DNA of 40,089 bases from DASWIG01 sp965371445. Its GTDB lineage: Bacteria > Acidobacteriota > Thermoanaerobaculia > Multivoradales > J023. The stretch is from assembly GCA_965371445.1 (NCBI GenBank), contig CBDUYN010000089.1, positions 1 to 40,089 on the forward strand, given 5' to 3'. The notes under the pieces were generated by a model. It did not search any database. It saw only the letters and a list, made by a program, of their open reading frames with translations, and was not told where the DNA came from. Below are positions 1 to 9,415 of this stretch, piece after piece. The stretch's first letter is position 1; the number at the start of each line of letters is the position of its first letter. The position numbers and the translations under genes were made by a program.

Positions 1-3000
1 GCTCGTCGCGCTGCTCTGCCGGCACCGCCCGCCAGTCGATTTCCTGCCAGGGGAGAGCGACCGAGCGATGAACTACCTGCAGCGGCACCGAGAGCCCTTG
101 CCAGCGAAACGAGGTGCGCAGCACGGGCTGGTACCGCAACGTTTCCTCCCAGGCGCGCCGGAAGCTGCCGGCGTCGAGCGGGCGTTCAAAGCGGCAGGTG
201 AACTGGACGAAGTACTCCCCGAGGGTCGGCGCCGAGAGGCTGTGGAAGAGCAGACCCTGCTGGATCGGCGCCAACGGGTAGAGATCTTCCACCCGCCCCT
301 CGTCGGCGACCAGACGGTCGAGAGTCTCCTGGTCGAGCCCGGCCAGGGGGAAGTCTGACGGCGAATAGCCGAAGTTCTCGGGCGAAGAGCAGTGGGCGAT
401 CAGGGAACGCAAGGAGTGCAGGAACTGTCGCGCCAGGTCTTCGATCGTCTCCCGCCGATGGAGGTTCTCACTGTAGGTCCATTCCATCGTCAACCGGCCG
501 TTGAGCACGCTGCCGCTGACCTCGAGCCGGTGGCTGCGGGTGCCGCGCAGGCTGCGAGTCGCGCCGGCCGGCTCCGGCGCCAGCTCGAAGAACGCTTCTC
601 GCGGCAGCACTTCGTCGAGCTGACCGAGGTAATTGAAGCTGATCTCGGCCAGCGGCAAATCGCACACCGCCTCGTCGCCGGCCAGATAGCGCAGCACGCC
701 ATAGCCCACACCGTGCTGGGGGACACGGCGCAGCTGCTCCTTGACGGCTTTGAGCGCCGCCCCCTCGTCCGCGCCTTCGGGGAGCTCGAGGGCTAGTGGA
801 AAAATGGTGGTGAACCATCCAACTGTGCGCGACAGATCGACGTCCTCGAAGAGCGCCTCGCGGCCGTGTCCCTCGAGATCGATCCACAAGGTTCCGCCGC
901 CCATCCAGGGGCGGACGGTCCGCAGAAGCGCCGTCAGCAGCACCTCGTCGATGCGTGTGCGGTAGGCTGCCGGCACTTCCTGGACCAGGGCCCGAGTCTC
1001 CTCCGCAGTGAGCGACCGGGAAACCGTGCGCGCAGAGCTCTGGTGGTTGTCGCCGCCGGGAGAATCTAGCGGCAGGTGGGGAATGTCGCCCAGTGGCCGG
1101 CGCCAGTAAGCGGTCTGGGCCGCGAGCTCTTCCGAGCCTGCCCAGGCGGTGAGGCCCTCCGCCCAGGTCTTGAAGGAGGACGTCTTGGGGGGCAGGAGGA
1201 CCTCCCGGCGGCGACGCAGCTGCTGGCAGAGGCTCTCGAGGTCCTCCAGCAGGATGCGCCACGACACCACGTCCACGACCAGGTGGTGGGCGACGATCAG
1301 GAGCCGCCCCGGCGGATCGTCGGCGAGGTCGAGCCAGGCTGCCTGGGCCAGCGGACCGTGTTCGAGGTCGAAGCCGGTCTGCAGTTGATCGTGAGCCGCC
1401 GCCAGCCCTCGCGCCTCCGCACCTGCGGAAAGCGCGCGGAGGTCAATGCGGACGAAAGGCACGATCGCCGGCGGATCGGAGTAACGTTGGCGCACGTCGC
1501 CGTCGCGGGGCACGAAGCGCAGCCGCAGAGCGTCGTGATGCACATACAGGTGGCTGAAGGCCGCGTTGAGCGTCGCGACGTCGACCGCCCGCCGTGGCCG
1601 GAGCAGAACCGCCTGGTTCCAGTGCTCGGGGGCCACCAGCTGCTGTTCGAAGAACCACCGCTGCACCGGGGTTGGCGGCGCCTCTCCAGTGACCGGCCCG
1701 CGACCGGCGACGCGCGGCGCCGCGACCTCCGCCACGGCGGCGAGCCCGGCGATCGTCGGATGTTCGAAGGCCTGTTTGGGCGTGATCGCGAGCCCTTTCT
1801 GCCGTGCCTCCGAGACCACCCGGATGCTGACGATCGAGTCGCCGCCGAGCTCGAAGAAGTCATCCTCGACGCCGAGGCGCTCGAGACCGAGCGCCTCGCA
1901 CCAGATCTCGGCCAGCAGGCTCTCGACCGGGGTGCGCGGCTCGACATAGGCCTTTCCCAGGTCCGGCCGGAGCCGTTCGGGGGCCGGCAGCGCCTTGCGA
2001 TGGACTTTGCCGCTCGCCGTCAGCGGCAGCTCCGCGAGCGTCACGAAGACCGTTGGCAACATGTAGCCCGGCAATCGTCGCTTGAGAAAATCGCGCAGCC
2101 CGTCCGTCGTAGGCGTCTGGTCGCCTTTCGCCGTCAGATAGCCCACCAGCTGCTTGTGACCGAATCGGTCGTCGCGCGCCAGCACGACGGCCTCGGCGAC
2201 CGCCGGATGCTCGGCCAGCGCTACCTCGATCTCGCCGAGCTCGACCCGAAAGCCGCGGATTTTGATCTGGTGGTCGGTGCGGCCGAGGAACTCGATGGCG
2301 CCGTCGCCCTGGTAACGAACCAGGTCTCCCGTCCGGTAGAGACGGGTCCCTGGGATTTCGCCGGCGGAATCGGGAACGAACTTCTCGGCGGTCAGCGCCG
2401 GCCGCCGCTGGTAACCGCGCGCCAGTCCCAGGCCGCCGATACACAGCTCCCCGACGATCCCCAGCCCCACCGGCTGCAGGTCACGATCGAGCACATACAC
2501 CCAGGTGTTGACGATCGGCCGGCCGATCGGTATCGAGGCCGCCGAGTCGAGCCTGGCGGGGATCGCGTAGCAGCAGGTGAAGGTGGTGCTCTCGGTCGGC
2601 CCGTAGCCGTTGATCAACGCGGTGTCCGGGAAGCTCTCCCGGTACTTGCGCACGTGCGGCACCGACAGGGCCTCGCCGCCGATCAAGAGCTGGCCCACGC
2701 CCCGCAGAGCTTCGGGATCCTCGTCGACCACGGCGTTGAACAGTGAGGCGGTCAGCCACATGGTGTCGACGCCGTGGTCTCCGATCACCGAGCGCAGGCT
2801 CCCGGCGGTGGGGGTCCCGGCCGGCATCAGCACGCACCGCCCGCCGTGGAGCAAGGCTCCCCAGACCTCCAGCGTCGAGGCGTCGAAGGCCATCGACGCC
2901 GCCTGCAGCAGGGTCTGGCGGCCGTCGAGGGTGACGTAGTCCGCCTCCCACACCAGGCGCAGCACTCCGGCGTGAGGTATCTCCACCCCCTTGGGCAGCC

Positions 3001-3507
3001 CGGTGGAGCCGGAGGTGTACATGACGTAGGCGAGGTGGTGGGGGCCGACCACGGACGGCGGGCTGGTCTCCGGCAAGGTCTCGTCGTCCTCGGCGCGGCC
3101 GCCGGCGTCGAGCGTCACCCGGGGGATCGATCCCGCCGACAGTGGGGCCGGCGAGCTCGCCGTCGAGACCAGGACCGAGATCCCGGAGTCCGCCGTCATG
3201 TAATCCAGCCGCTCGCTGGGATAGCTGGGATCGAGGGGAACGTAGGCGCCGTCGGCCTTGAGGGTCGCCAACGAGGCCACCAGCATCGCCACCGAACGTT
3301 CCAGACAGATTCCCACCCGGTCGTCGGCACCCACGCCCAGACGCCGCAGGCGATGGGCCAGCCGGTTCGCCCGCGCATCGAGCTCCCCGTAGCTCAAGGT
3401 CCCGTCGGCAGCGACGACGGCCGGTGCCGCCGGCGTGCGCACCGCCTGGGCCTCGAACAGGGCGTGGATCGACGGTTGGGGCGGCAGCTCCACCCGGGTG
3501 TCGTTCC
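1..3507. repeat. Module duplication, copy 2 (continues past left edge)
   Basis: Second copy of the unit at 4543-8046. Both copies encode the same pocket residues (FDASTLEVW, WLTASLFN, LLIGGEA, NGYGPTESTTF), so the two modules should load the same amino acid. The match is still strong at position 1, so the copy extends outside the window. Confidence 0.85.
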
Positions 3508-6500
3508 AGCCCACCGTCAGCTGGTGCCGCTCCGCCGCGTTCAGCCAGGAGAGCTCGCCGAGGCGGACGCCGGAAGGTAGGCCGCTCAAGAGACGCTGGA
3601 GCTGATCCATCATCCGCCGCACCGCCAGCCGGTCGAAACGCCGCTCGTCGCAGCTGATTCGCAGCCCCAGCTCCCGTCCCGGCTCGGCGATCAGGTTGAG
3701 CGGATAATGGGTACGTTCGATCGAGCGTACGTCGCGGCTGCCGAGCCCCGCCACCGCCTCCCGTACCGCCGCGTCGACGGGATAGTTCTCGAACACCAGG
3801 AGGCTCTCGAAGAGCTCCTGTCCCGCCGGCACGTCGCTCCACTTCTGCACCTCCGCGAGCGGGCTGTGCTCGAATTGCCGCAGCTCTACCTGCTGCTTTT
3901 GTAGCGCTTGGAGCCAGGGGACCACCGCTTCCGAGGCCGGCAGCCGCACCCGGACGGGCAACGTGTTGATGAACAGTCCGACGATCGACTCGACCCCTTC
4001 GAGCTCCGGTGGCCGGCCGGAAACAGTGACCCCGAAGACCACGTCCCGCTGACCGGCAAGGTGCCCCAGGAGGAGGCCCCAGGCGCCCAGCACCAGGGTG
4101 TTCAAGGTCAGCTGGTGGCGCCGCGCCAGGGCTTCGAGCTCGGCACCGACGGTGGCGGAAAGGGCACTTCTCAGCTCCCGGTGCCGGGCCTCGCCGGACC
4201 CCCGGTCGAGGCCCACCGGGGTGGCCGAGGAGAAGCCTTCGAGCAGGTTGCGCCAGAAGGTTTCGGCGCGCTCCAGGTCCTGGCGCCCAAGCCAGGCGAT
4301 GTAGTCGCGATAGGGACGGTGGGCGCTCACCCGTGCCTCTTGCCCCTGGAGGCCGGCGTCGTAGAAGGCGAAGGCGCCTTTGAGCAGCACCGAGAGCGAC
4401 CAACCGTCCATCAGCACGTGGTGGAGGCTCCAGACGAACTGGTGGACATCCTCGTCTAGCCGGATCAGGGTCAGGCGCAGAAGCGGCGCCTGGCGGATCT
4501 CGAAACCGCACCGGCGATCCTCTTCAAGCCATGCCGCCAACCGCTCGTCGCGCTGCTCTGCCGGCACCGCCCGCCAGTCGATTTCCTGCCAGGGGAGGGC
4601 GACCGAGCGATGCACCACCTGCAGCGGTGCCGAGAGCCCTTGCCAGCGAAAGGAGGTGCGCAGCACCGGCTGGCGCGCCAGCACTTCCTGCCAGGCGCGC
4701 CGCAAGCCGCCGACGTCGAGCGGGCGCTCGAAACGGCAGACGAACTGGACGACGTACTCCCCCAGGGTCGGTTCGGACAGGCTGTGGAAGAGCAGACCTT
4801 GCTGGATCGGTGCCAGCGGATAGAGATCTTCCACCCGTCCGACGTCGGCGACGAGACGGTCGAGAGTCTCCTGGTCGAGCCCGGCGAGGGGGAAGTCCGA
4901 CGGCGTGTAGCCGAAGCTCTCGGGCGAACGGCAGTGGCCGATCAGGGAACGCAAGGAGTGCAGGAACCTCCGCGCCAGGCCTTCGATCGTCTCCCGCCGG
5001 TGGAGGTTCTCACTGTAGGTCCATTCCATCTTCAGCCGGCCGTCGACCACGCTGCCGCTGACCTCGAGTCGATGGCTGCGGGCGCCGCGCCGGCTGCGCA
5101 TCGCGCCGGCCGGCTCCGGCGCCAGCTCGAAGAGCGCGCTCGCCGGCAGCGCCTCGTCGAGCTGACCGAGATAGTTGAAGCTGATCTCGGCCGGCGGCAG
5201 GTCGCGCACCGACTCGCTGCGTGCCAGGTAGCGCTGCACGCCGTGTCCCAGACCGTGCCAGGGAACGCGGCGCAGCTGCTCCTTGACGGCCTTGATCGTC
5301 ACACCCTCGTCTGTGTCCTCTGGGAGCCCGAGGGCCACCGGGTAGAGGCTGGTGAACCACCCCACCGTGCGCGACAGATCGACGTTCTCGAAGAGCGTCT
5401 CGCGGCCGTGTCCCTCGAGATCGATCCACAAGGGTCCGCCGCCCATCCACGGGCGGACGGCCCGCGCCAGCGCCGTCAGTAGCACCTCGTCGATGCGCGT
5501 CCGGTAGGCCGCCGGCACCTCCTGGAGGAGCGACCGCGTCTCCTCCCCGGTGAGCGATTGGGACAACGTGCGCGCGGAGCCATGGCGGTTGTCGCCGGCG
5601 GGAAAGTCGAGCGGCAGGCGGAGAACGTCGCCCGGTGCCTGGCGCCAGTGAGCGGCCGTGGCCTCGAGATCCTCCGAGCCCACCCAGGCGGTGAGGTGCT
5701 CCGTCCAGACCTTGAAGGAGGTCGTCTTGGGGGGCAGGCGGACCTCCTGGCGGCGCAGCTGCCGGCAGAGGGTCTCGAAGTCCTCGAGCAGAACGCGCCA
5801 TGACACCATGTCAACCACCAGGTGATGGGCGGCGATCAGCAGCCGCCCCGGCGGATCGCCGGCGAGGTCGAGCCAGGCCGCCCGGGCCAAGGGGCCGCGC
5901 TCGAGGTCGAAGCCGGTCTGCAGCTGATCGAGCGTCGCCGCCAGCCCGCGCTGCTCGGCGCCGGCGGGAAGCGCCCGGAGATCGATCTGAACGAAGGGCA
6001 CGGCCGGCGACGGATCGGAGTAGCGTTGGTGCATGCCGCCGTCCCGCGGCACGAAGCGCAGCCGCAGGGCGTCGTGGTGCCGGAGGAGGTGGCCGAAGGC
6101 CCCGGCGAGCGTCGCGGCGTCGACCGCCCGCCGCGGCCGCAGCAGGACCGCATGGTTCCAGTGCTCGGGATCGACCAGCCGCTGTTCGAAAAACCAGCGC
6201 TGCACCGGGCTCAGGGGCGCCTCGCCGACGACCGGCCCGCGGTCGGCGGCGCGCGGCGCTGCGATCTCCGCCACGGCGGCGAGCCCGGCGATCGTCGGAT
6301 GCTCGAAGGCCTGCCTGGGCGTGATCACGAGCCCTTTCTGCCGCGCCTTCGAGACCACCCGGATGCTGACGATCGAGTCGCCGCCGAGCTCGAAGAAGTC
6401 GTCCTCGACGCCGACCCGCTCGAGGCCGAGCACCTCGCACCAGATCTCGGCCAGCAGGCTCTCGACCGGGGTGCGCGGCTCGACATGGGCCTTCTCCAGG

Positions 6501-9415
6501 CCCGGCCGGAGCCGTTCAGGGGCCGGCAGCGCCCGGCGATCGACCTTGCCGCTCGTCGTCAGCGGCAGCTCCGCGAGCGTCAAGAAGCTCGCCGGCAGCA
6601 TGTAGACCGGCAACCATCGCTCGAGAAAGCCGCGCAGCTCGTCCGTCGATGGCTGCTCGTCGCCTGCCGGCGTCAGGTAGCCCACCAGCCGCCTGTGACC
6701 GGGTTGGTCTTCGCGCGCCAGGACCACGGCTTCGGCGACCGCCGGATGGTCCTTGAGCACGGTCTCGATCTCGCCCAGCTCGATGCGGTGACCCCGCACC
6801 TTGACCTGCTGGTCGCTGCGGCCGAGGAACCCGACGTGGCCCGGGGCTCGCCAGCGGACCAGGTCACCGGTTCGATAGAGCCGCGCCCCGGGCTGCCCGC
6901 TCCAAGGATCGGGAATGAAGCGCTCGGCGGTGAGGGCGGCCCGGCGGAGGTAGCCGCGCGCCAGCCCCAGGCCGCCGATCAGGAGCTCGCCGACAATCCC
7001 CAGCCCCACCGGCTGCAGGTGACGGTCGAGCACGTACACCCGGGTGTTGACGATCGGCCGGCCGATCGGGATCGAGCCCGGCGAGTCGAGCCTGGCGGGG
7101 ATCCGGTGGCAGCAGGTGAAGGTGGTGCTCTCGGTCGGGCCGTAGCCGTTGACCAACGCGGTGTCCGGGAAAATCTCCCGGTACTTGCGCACATGTGGCA
7201 CCGACAGGGCCTCGCCGCCGATCAGGAGCTGGCTGACGCCCCTCAGAGCCTCGGGATCCTCGTCGACCACGGCGTTGAACAGCGAAGCGGTCAGCCACAT
7301 GGTGTCGATGCCGTGCTCTCGGATCACCGAGCGCAGGCTCGGGGCGGTGGGGATCCTGTCCGGCATCAGCACGCACCGCCCACCGTGGAGCAACGCTCCC
7401 CAGACCTCCAACGTCGAGGCGTCGAAGGTCATCGGCGCCGCCTGGAGCAGGGTCTGGCGGCCGTCGAGGGTGACGTAGTCCGCCCCCGACACCAGGCGCA
7501 GCACTCCGGCGTGGGGTACCTCGACTCCCTTGGGCAGCCCGGTGGAGCCGGAGGTGTACATGACGTAGGCGAGGTGGTGGGGGCCGACCGCGGATGGCGG
7601 GCTCGTATCCGGCAAAGCCCCCTGGTCCTCGGCGCGGCCGCCGGCGTCGAGCTTCACCCGGGGGATCGATCCCGCCGACAGCCGGACTGGCGAGCCCGCG
7701 GCCAACACCAGGACCGAGATCCCGGCGTCCGAAGCCATGAAATTCAGCCGCTCGCGGGGGTAGCTGGGATCGAGGGGAACATAGGCGCCATCGGCTTTGA
7801 GAGCCGCCAGCAAGGCCACCAGCATCGCCGCCGAGCGCTCCAGGCAGACCCCCACCCGGTCCTCGGGCCCCACCCCCAGGCGCCGCAGGAGACGGGCCAG
7901 CCGGTTCGCCCGGGCATCGAGCTCCCCGTAGCTCAGGGTCTCGGCGGCGGCGAGGACGGCCGGCGCCGCCGGCGTGCGCGCCGCCTGGGCCTCGAACAGC
8001 GCGTGGATCGACGGCTGCGGCGGCAGCTCCACCCGGGTGTCGTTCCACTCCGCCATCAGCTGCTGACGCTCGCCAGCGGCGAGCAGCGGAACCTCCGCCA
8101 GCCGCTGGTGCGGGTCGCGGATCAGGCCCTCGAGCAGCGTCGACCAGTGCCGCGCCAGGCGCTCGACCGCCGTCTTCTCGAAGCGCCGGCGGTCGTAGAA
8201 GATCCACAGACCCAGCCGCCGGCCGGGATAGGCCACCGCGGAGACAGGGTAGTTGGTCTTGCCGAGGTTGCGGACGTCGCGGATCGCCAGCCGCGGCCCC
8301 CAGTCGAGGAGCGTCTCGTCCATCGGATAGTTCTCGAACACCAGGATGCTCTCGAACAACGGTTGCCCCGCGGGCACCTCGCTCCAGCGTTGGATTTGGG
8401 CGAGCGGCGTGTACTCGTACTGGCCGATTTCCGCCTGCTGGTGCCGCAGCCGGATCAGCCAGGGCAGCGCTTCCTCGTCGCCCACCACCCGGACCCGCAG
8501 CGGCAGGGTGTTGACGAAGAGCCCGGTCATCGTGTCGATCCCCGGAAGCTCGGACGGCCGGCCGGCCACGGTGGCGCCGAAGACGACGTCGGCGGCGCCG
8601 CTGTAGCGGTGGAGCAAGAGCGCCCAGGCCCCCTGGACGAAGGTGTTGGCGGTCAACCTGTGGCCCTGGGCGAGCTCCTGGAGGCGGGCGGTGCTCTCGG
8701 CGTCGAGCCGCACTTCGTGCTCGCCGTCGAGGAGGTCGGCTTCCGTGGAGATTCGGCCCGGGGGATGATCCACCCCCAGCGGCGTCGCGGCGCTGAAGCC
8801 TTGCAGGCCGCGGCGCCAGAAGCTTTCGGCGCGCCCCATGTCCTGGCGCCGCAGCCAGGCGACGTAGCGGCTGTAGGAGGGGCTCGGCTCGAGCCGCGGC
8901 TCCCGGCCCTCGGAGAATGCCTGATAGCAGGCGGAGACCTCGCGGATGATCTGGTTCTGCGACCAGCCGTCGATCAAGAGGTGGTGGCAGCTCCACAGCA
9001 GCCGGTGGGCGTCCTCCGCCAGCCGGAGAAGGCAGAGGTGCGTCAGGGGCGGCTTCGAGAGCTCGAAGCCGCGCCGGCGATCCGCCTCGATCAGCTCCTG
9101 GAAGAGCTGCTCCCGATCTTCCGCGGACATCCCCCGCCAGTCGTGATGCTCCCAGCGCAGCCGGACCTCCTTGAAGACCACCTGGAACGGCTCGTCGCGG
9201 CGCTCCCAGACAAAGGCGGTCCGCAGGCTGGGATGGCGGTCCACCACCCGTTGCCAGGCACGCTCCAGGACCCCGACCTCGAGCTCGCCGACGAGGGTGC
9301 AGAAGACCTGCTCGAAGTAGATTCCGGAGTGGGGCTCCCGGAGGCTGTGGAAGAGCATCCCCTCCTGCATCGGCGACAGGGGATAGATGTCTTCGATCCG
9401 GCTCTTTTTCTTCAT
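1..9415 (-). CDS. Non-ribosomal peptide synthetase, C-A-PCP-E / C-A-PCP-E / C... (partial, runs off left edge)
   Basis: Elongation NRPS; the frame is open from ATG 9415 to the window edge (about 3138 codons) with no stop, so the C-terminus lies outside. Domain order with approximate residues: C 6-430 (HHLLIDGWS near 143), A 460-955, PCP (LGGDSIVSI, phosphopantetheine Ser1014), E 1060-1485 (HHLVVDMVSW, EGHGRE, FNYLG), C 1524-1950 (HHVLMDGWS), A 1972-2468, PCP (Ser2527), E 2562-3000, then the first ~100 residues of a third C domain (EDLYPLAPIQQGLLFHSL). All C domains follow E domains and look DCL-type. Both A domains read D-A-L-W-L-G-G-T-F-K by hand alignment to GrsA, which I take as probably Val-like. 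The start is fixed by the ATGA overlap with the upstream NRPS stop. The basic N-terminus (MKKKSRIEDIYPLSPMQEG) resembles an acceptor docking (COM) segment. Minor oddities: module 1 E5 motif is GLGHG rather than GxGYG, and module 2 A10 reads GKVHR rather than GKVDR. No thioesterase is visible. Confidence 0.95.
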   Translation of the reverse strand, partial: MKKKSRIEDIYPLSPMQEGMLFHSLREPHSGIYFEQVFCTLVGELEVGVLERAWQRVVDRHPSLRTAFVWERRDEPFQVVFKEVRLRWEHHDWRGMSAEDREQLFQELIEADRRRGFELSKPPLTHLCLLRLAEDAHRLLWSCHHLLIDGWSQNQIIREVSACYQAFSEGREPRLEPSPSYSRYVAWLRRQDMGRAESFWRRGLQGFSAATPLGVDHPPGRISTEADLLDGEHEVRLDAESTARLQELAQGHRLTANTFVQGAWALLLHRYSGAADVVFGATVAGRPSELPGIDTMTGLFVNTLPLRVRVVGDEEALPWLIRLRHQQAEIGQYEYTPLAQIQRWSEVPAGQPLFESILVFENYPMDETLLDWGPRLAIRDVRNLGKTNYPVSAVAYPGRRLGLWIFYDRRRFEKTAVERLARHWSTLLEGLIRDPHQRLAEVPLLAAGERQQLMAEWNDTRVELPPQPSIHALFEAQAARTPAAPAVLAAAETLSYGELDARANRLARLLRRLGVGPEDRVGVCLERSAAMLVALLAALKADGAYVPLDPSYPRERLNFMASDAGISVLVLAAGSPVRLSAGSIPRVKLDAGGRAEDQGALPDTSPPSAVGPHHLAYVMYTSGSTGLPKGVEVPHAGVLRLVSGADYVTLDGRQTLLQAAPMTFDASTLEVWGALLHGGRCVLMPDRIPTAPSLRSVIREHGIDTMWLTASLFNAVVDEDPEALRGVSQLLIGGEALSVPHVRKYREIFPDTALVNGYGPTESTTFTCCHRIPARLDSPGSIPIGRPIVNTRVYVLDRHLQPVGLGIVGELLIGGLGLARGYLRRAALTAERFIPDPWSGQPGARLYRTGDLVRWRAPGHVGFLGRSDQQVKVRGHRIELGEIETVLKDHPAVAEAVVLAREDQPGHRRLVGYLTPAGDEQPSTDELRGFLERWLPVYMLPASFLTLAELPLTTSGKVDRRALPAPERLRPGLEKAHVEPRTPVESLLAEIWCEVLGLERVGVEDDFFELGGDSIVSIRVVSKARQKGLVITPRQAFEHPTIAGLAAVAEIAAPRAADRGPVVGEAPLSPVQRWFFEQRLVDPEHWNHAVLLRPRRAVDAATLAGAFGHLLRHHDALRLRFVPRDGGMHQRYSDPSPAVPFVQIDLRALPAGAEQRGLAATLDQLQTGFDLERGPLARAAWLDLAGDPPGRLLIAAHHLVVDMVSWRVLLEDFETLCRQLRRQEVRLPPKTTSFKVWTEHLTAWVGSEDLEATAAHWRQAPGDVLRLPLDFPAGDNRHGSARTLSQSLTGEETRSLLQEVPAAYRTRIDEVLLTALARAVRPWMGGGPLWIDLEGHGRETLFENVDLSRTVGWFTSLYPVALGLPEDTDEGVTIKAVKEQLRRVPWHGLGHGVQRYLARSESVRDLPPAEISFNYLGQLDEALPASALFELAPEPAGAMRSRRGARSHRLEVSGSVVDGRLKMEWTYSENLHRRETIEGLARRFLHSLRSLIGHCRSPESFGYTPSDFPLAGLDQETLDRLVADVGRVEDLYPLAPIQQGLLFHSLSEPTLGEYVVQFVCRFERPLDVGGLRRAWQEVLARQPVLRTSFRWQGLSAPLQVVHRSVALPWQEIDWRAVPAEQRDERLAAWLEEDRRCGFEIRQAPLLRLTLIRLDEDVHQFVWSLHHVLMDGWSLSVLLKGAFAFYDAGLQGQEARVSAHRPYRDYIAWLGRQDLERAETFWRNLLEGFSSATPVGLDRGSGEARHRELRSALSATVGAELEALARRHQLTLNTLVLGAWGLLLGHLAGQRDVVFGVTVSGRPPELEGVESIVGLFINTLPVRVRLPASEAVVPWLQALQKQQVELRQFEHSPLAEVQKWSDVPAGQELFESLLVFENYPVDAAVREAVAGLGSRDVRSIERTHYPLNLIAEPGRELGLRISCDERRFDRLAVRRMMDQLQRLLSGLPSGVRLGELSWLNAAERHQLTVGWNDTRVELPPQPSIHALFEAQAVRTPAAPAVVAADGTLSYGELDARANRLAHRLRRLGVGADDRVGICLERSVAMLVASLATLKADGAYVPLDPSYPSERLDYMTADSGISVLVSTASSPAPLSAGSIPRVTLDAGGRAEDDETLPETSPPSVVGPHHLAYVMYTSGSTGLPKGVEIPHAGVLRLVWEADYVTLDGRQTLLQAASMAFDASTLEVWGALLHGGRCVLMPAGTPTAGSLRSVIGDHGVDTMWLTASLFNAVVDEDPEALRGVGQLLIGGEALSVPHVRKYRESFPDTALINGYGPTESTTFTCCYAIPARLDSAASIPIGRPIVNTWVYVLDRDLQPVGLGIVGELCIGGLGLARGYQRRPALTAEKFVPDSAGEIPGTRLYRTGDLVRYQGDGAIEFLGRTDHQIKIRGFRVELGEIEVALAEHPAVAEAVVLARDDRFGHKQLVGYLTAKGDQTPTTDGLRDFLKRRLPGYMLPTVFVTLAELPLTASGKVHRKALPAPERLRPDLGKAYVEPRTPVESLLAEIWCEALGLERLGVEDDFFELGGDSIVSIRVVSEARQKGLAITPKQAFEHPTIAGLAAVAEVAAPRVAGRGPVTGEAPPTPVQRWFFEQQLVAPEHWNQAVLLRPRRAVDVATLNAAFSHLYVHHDALRLRFVPRDGDVRQRYSDPPAIVPFVRIDLRALSAGAEARGLAAAHDQLQTGFDLEHGPLAQAAWLDLADDPPGRLLIVAHHLVVDVVSWRILLEDLESLCQQLRRRREVLLPPKTSSFKTWAEGLTAWAGSEELAAQTAYWRRPLGDIPHLPLDSPGGDNHQSSARTVSRSLTAEETRALVQEVPAAYRTRIDEVLLTALLRTVRPWMGGGTLWIDLEGHGREALFEDVDLSRTVGWFTTIFPLALELPEGADEGAALKAVKEQLRRVPQHGVGYGVLRYLAGDEAVCDLPLAEISFNYLGQLDEVLPREAFFELAPEPAGATRSLRGTRSHRLEVSGSVLNGRLTMEWTYSENLHRRETIEDLARQFLHSLRSLIAHCSSPENFGYSPSDFPLAGLDQETLDRLVADEGRVEDLYPLAPIQQGLLFHSLSAPTLGEYFVQFTCRFERPLDAGSFRRAWEETLRYQPVLRTSFRWQGLSVPLQVVHRSVALPWQEIDWRAVPAEQRDE
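4543..8046. repeat. Module duplication, copy 1 (A-PCP-E plus start of next C)
   Basis: This stretch is nearly collinear and mostly base-identical with 1-3507, at an offset of 4542 bp at one end and 4539 bp at the other. It covers A-PCP-E of the second synthetase's first module and the start of the following C domain. Similarity falls sharply inside the upstream C domain and locally in the A C-terminal subdomain (VRGHRIELGEIE versus IRGFRVELGEIE). Confidence 0.85.
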
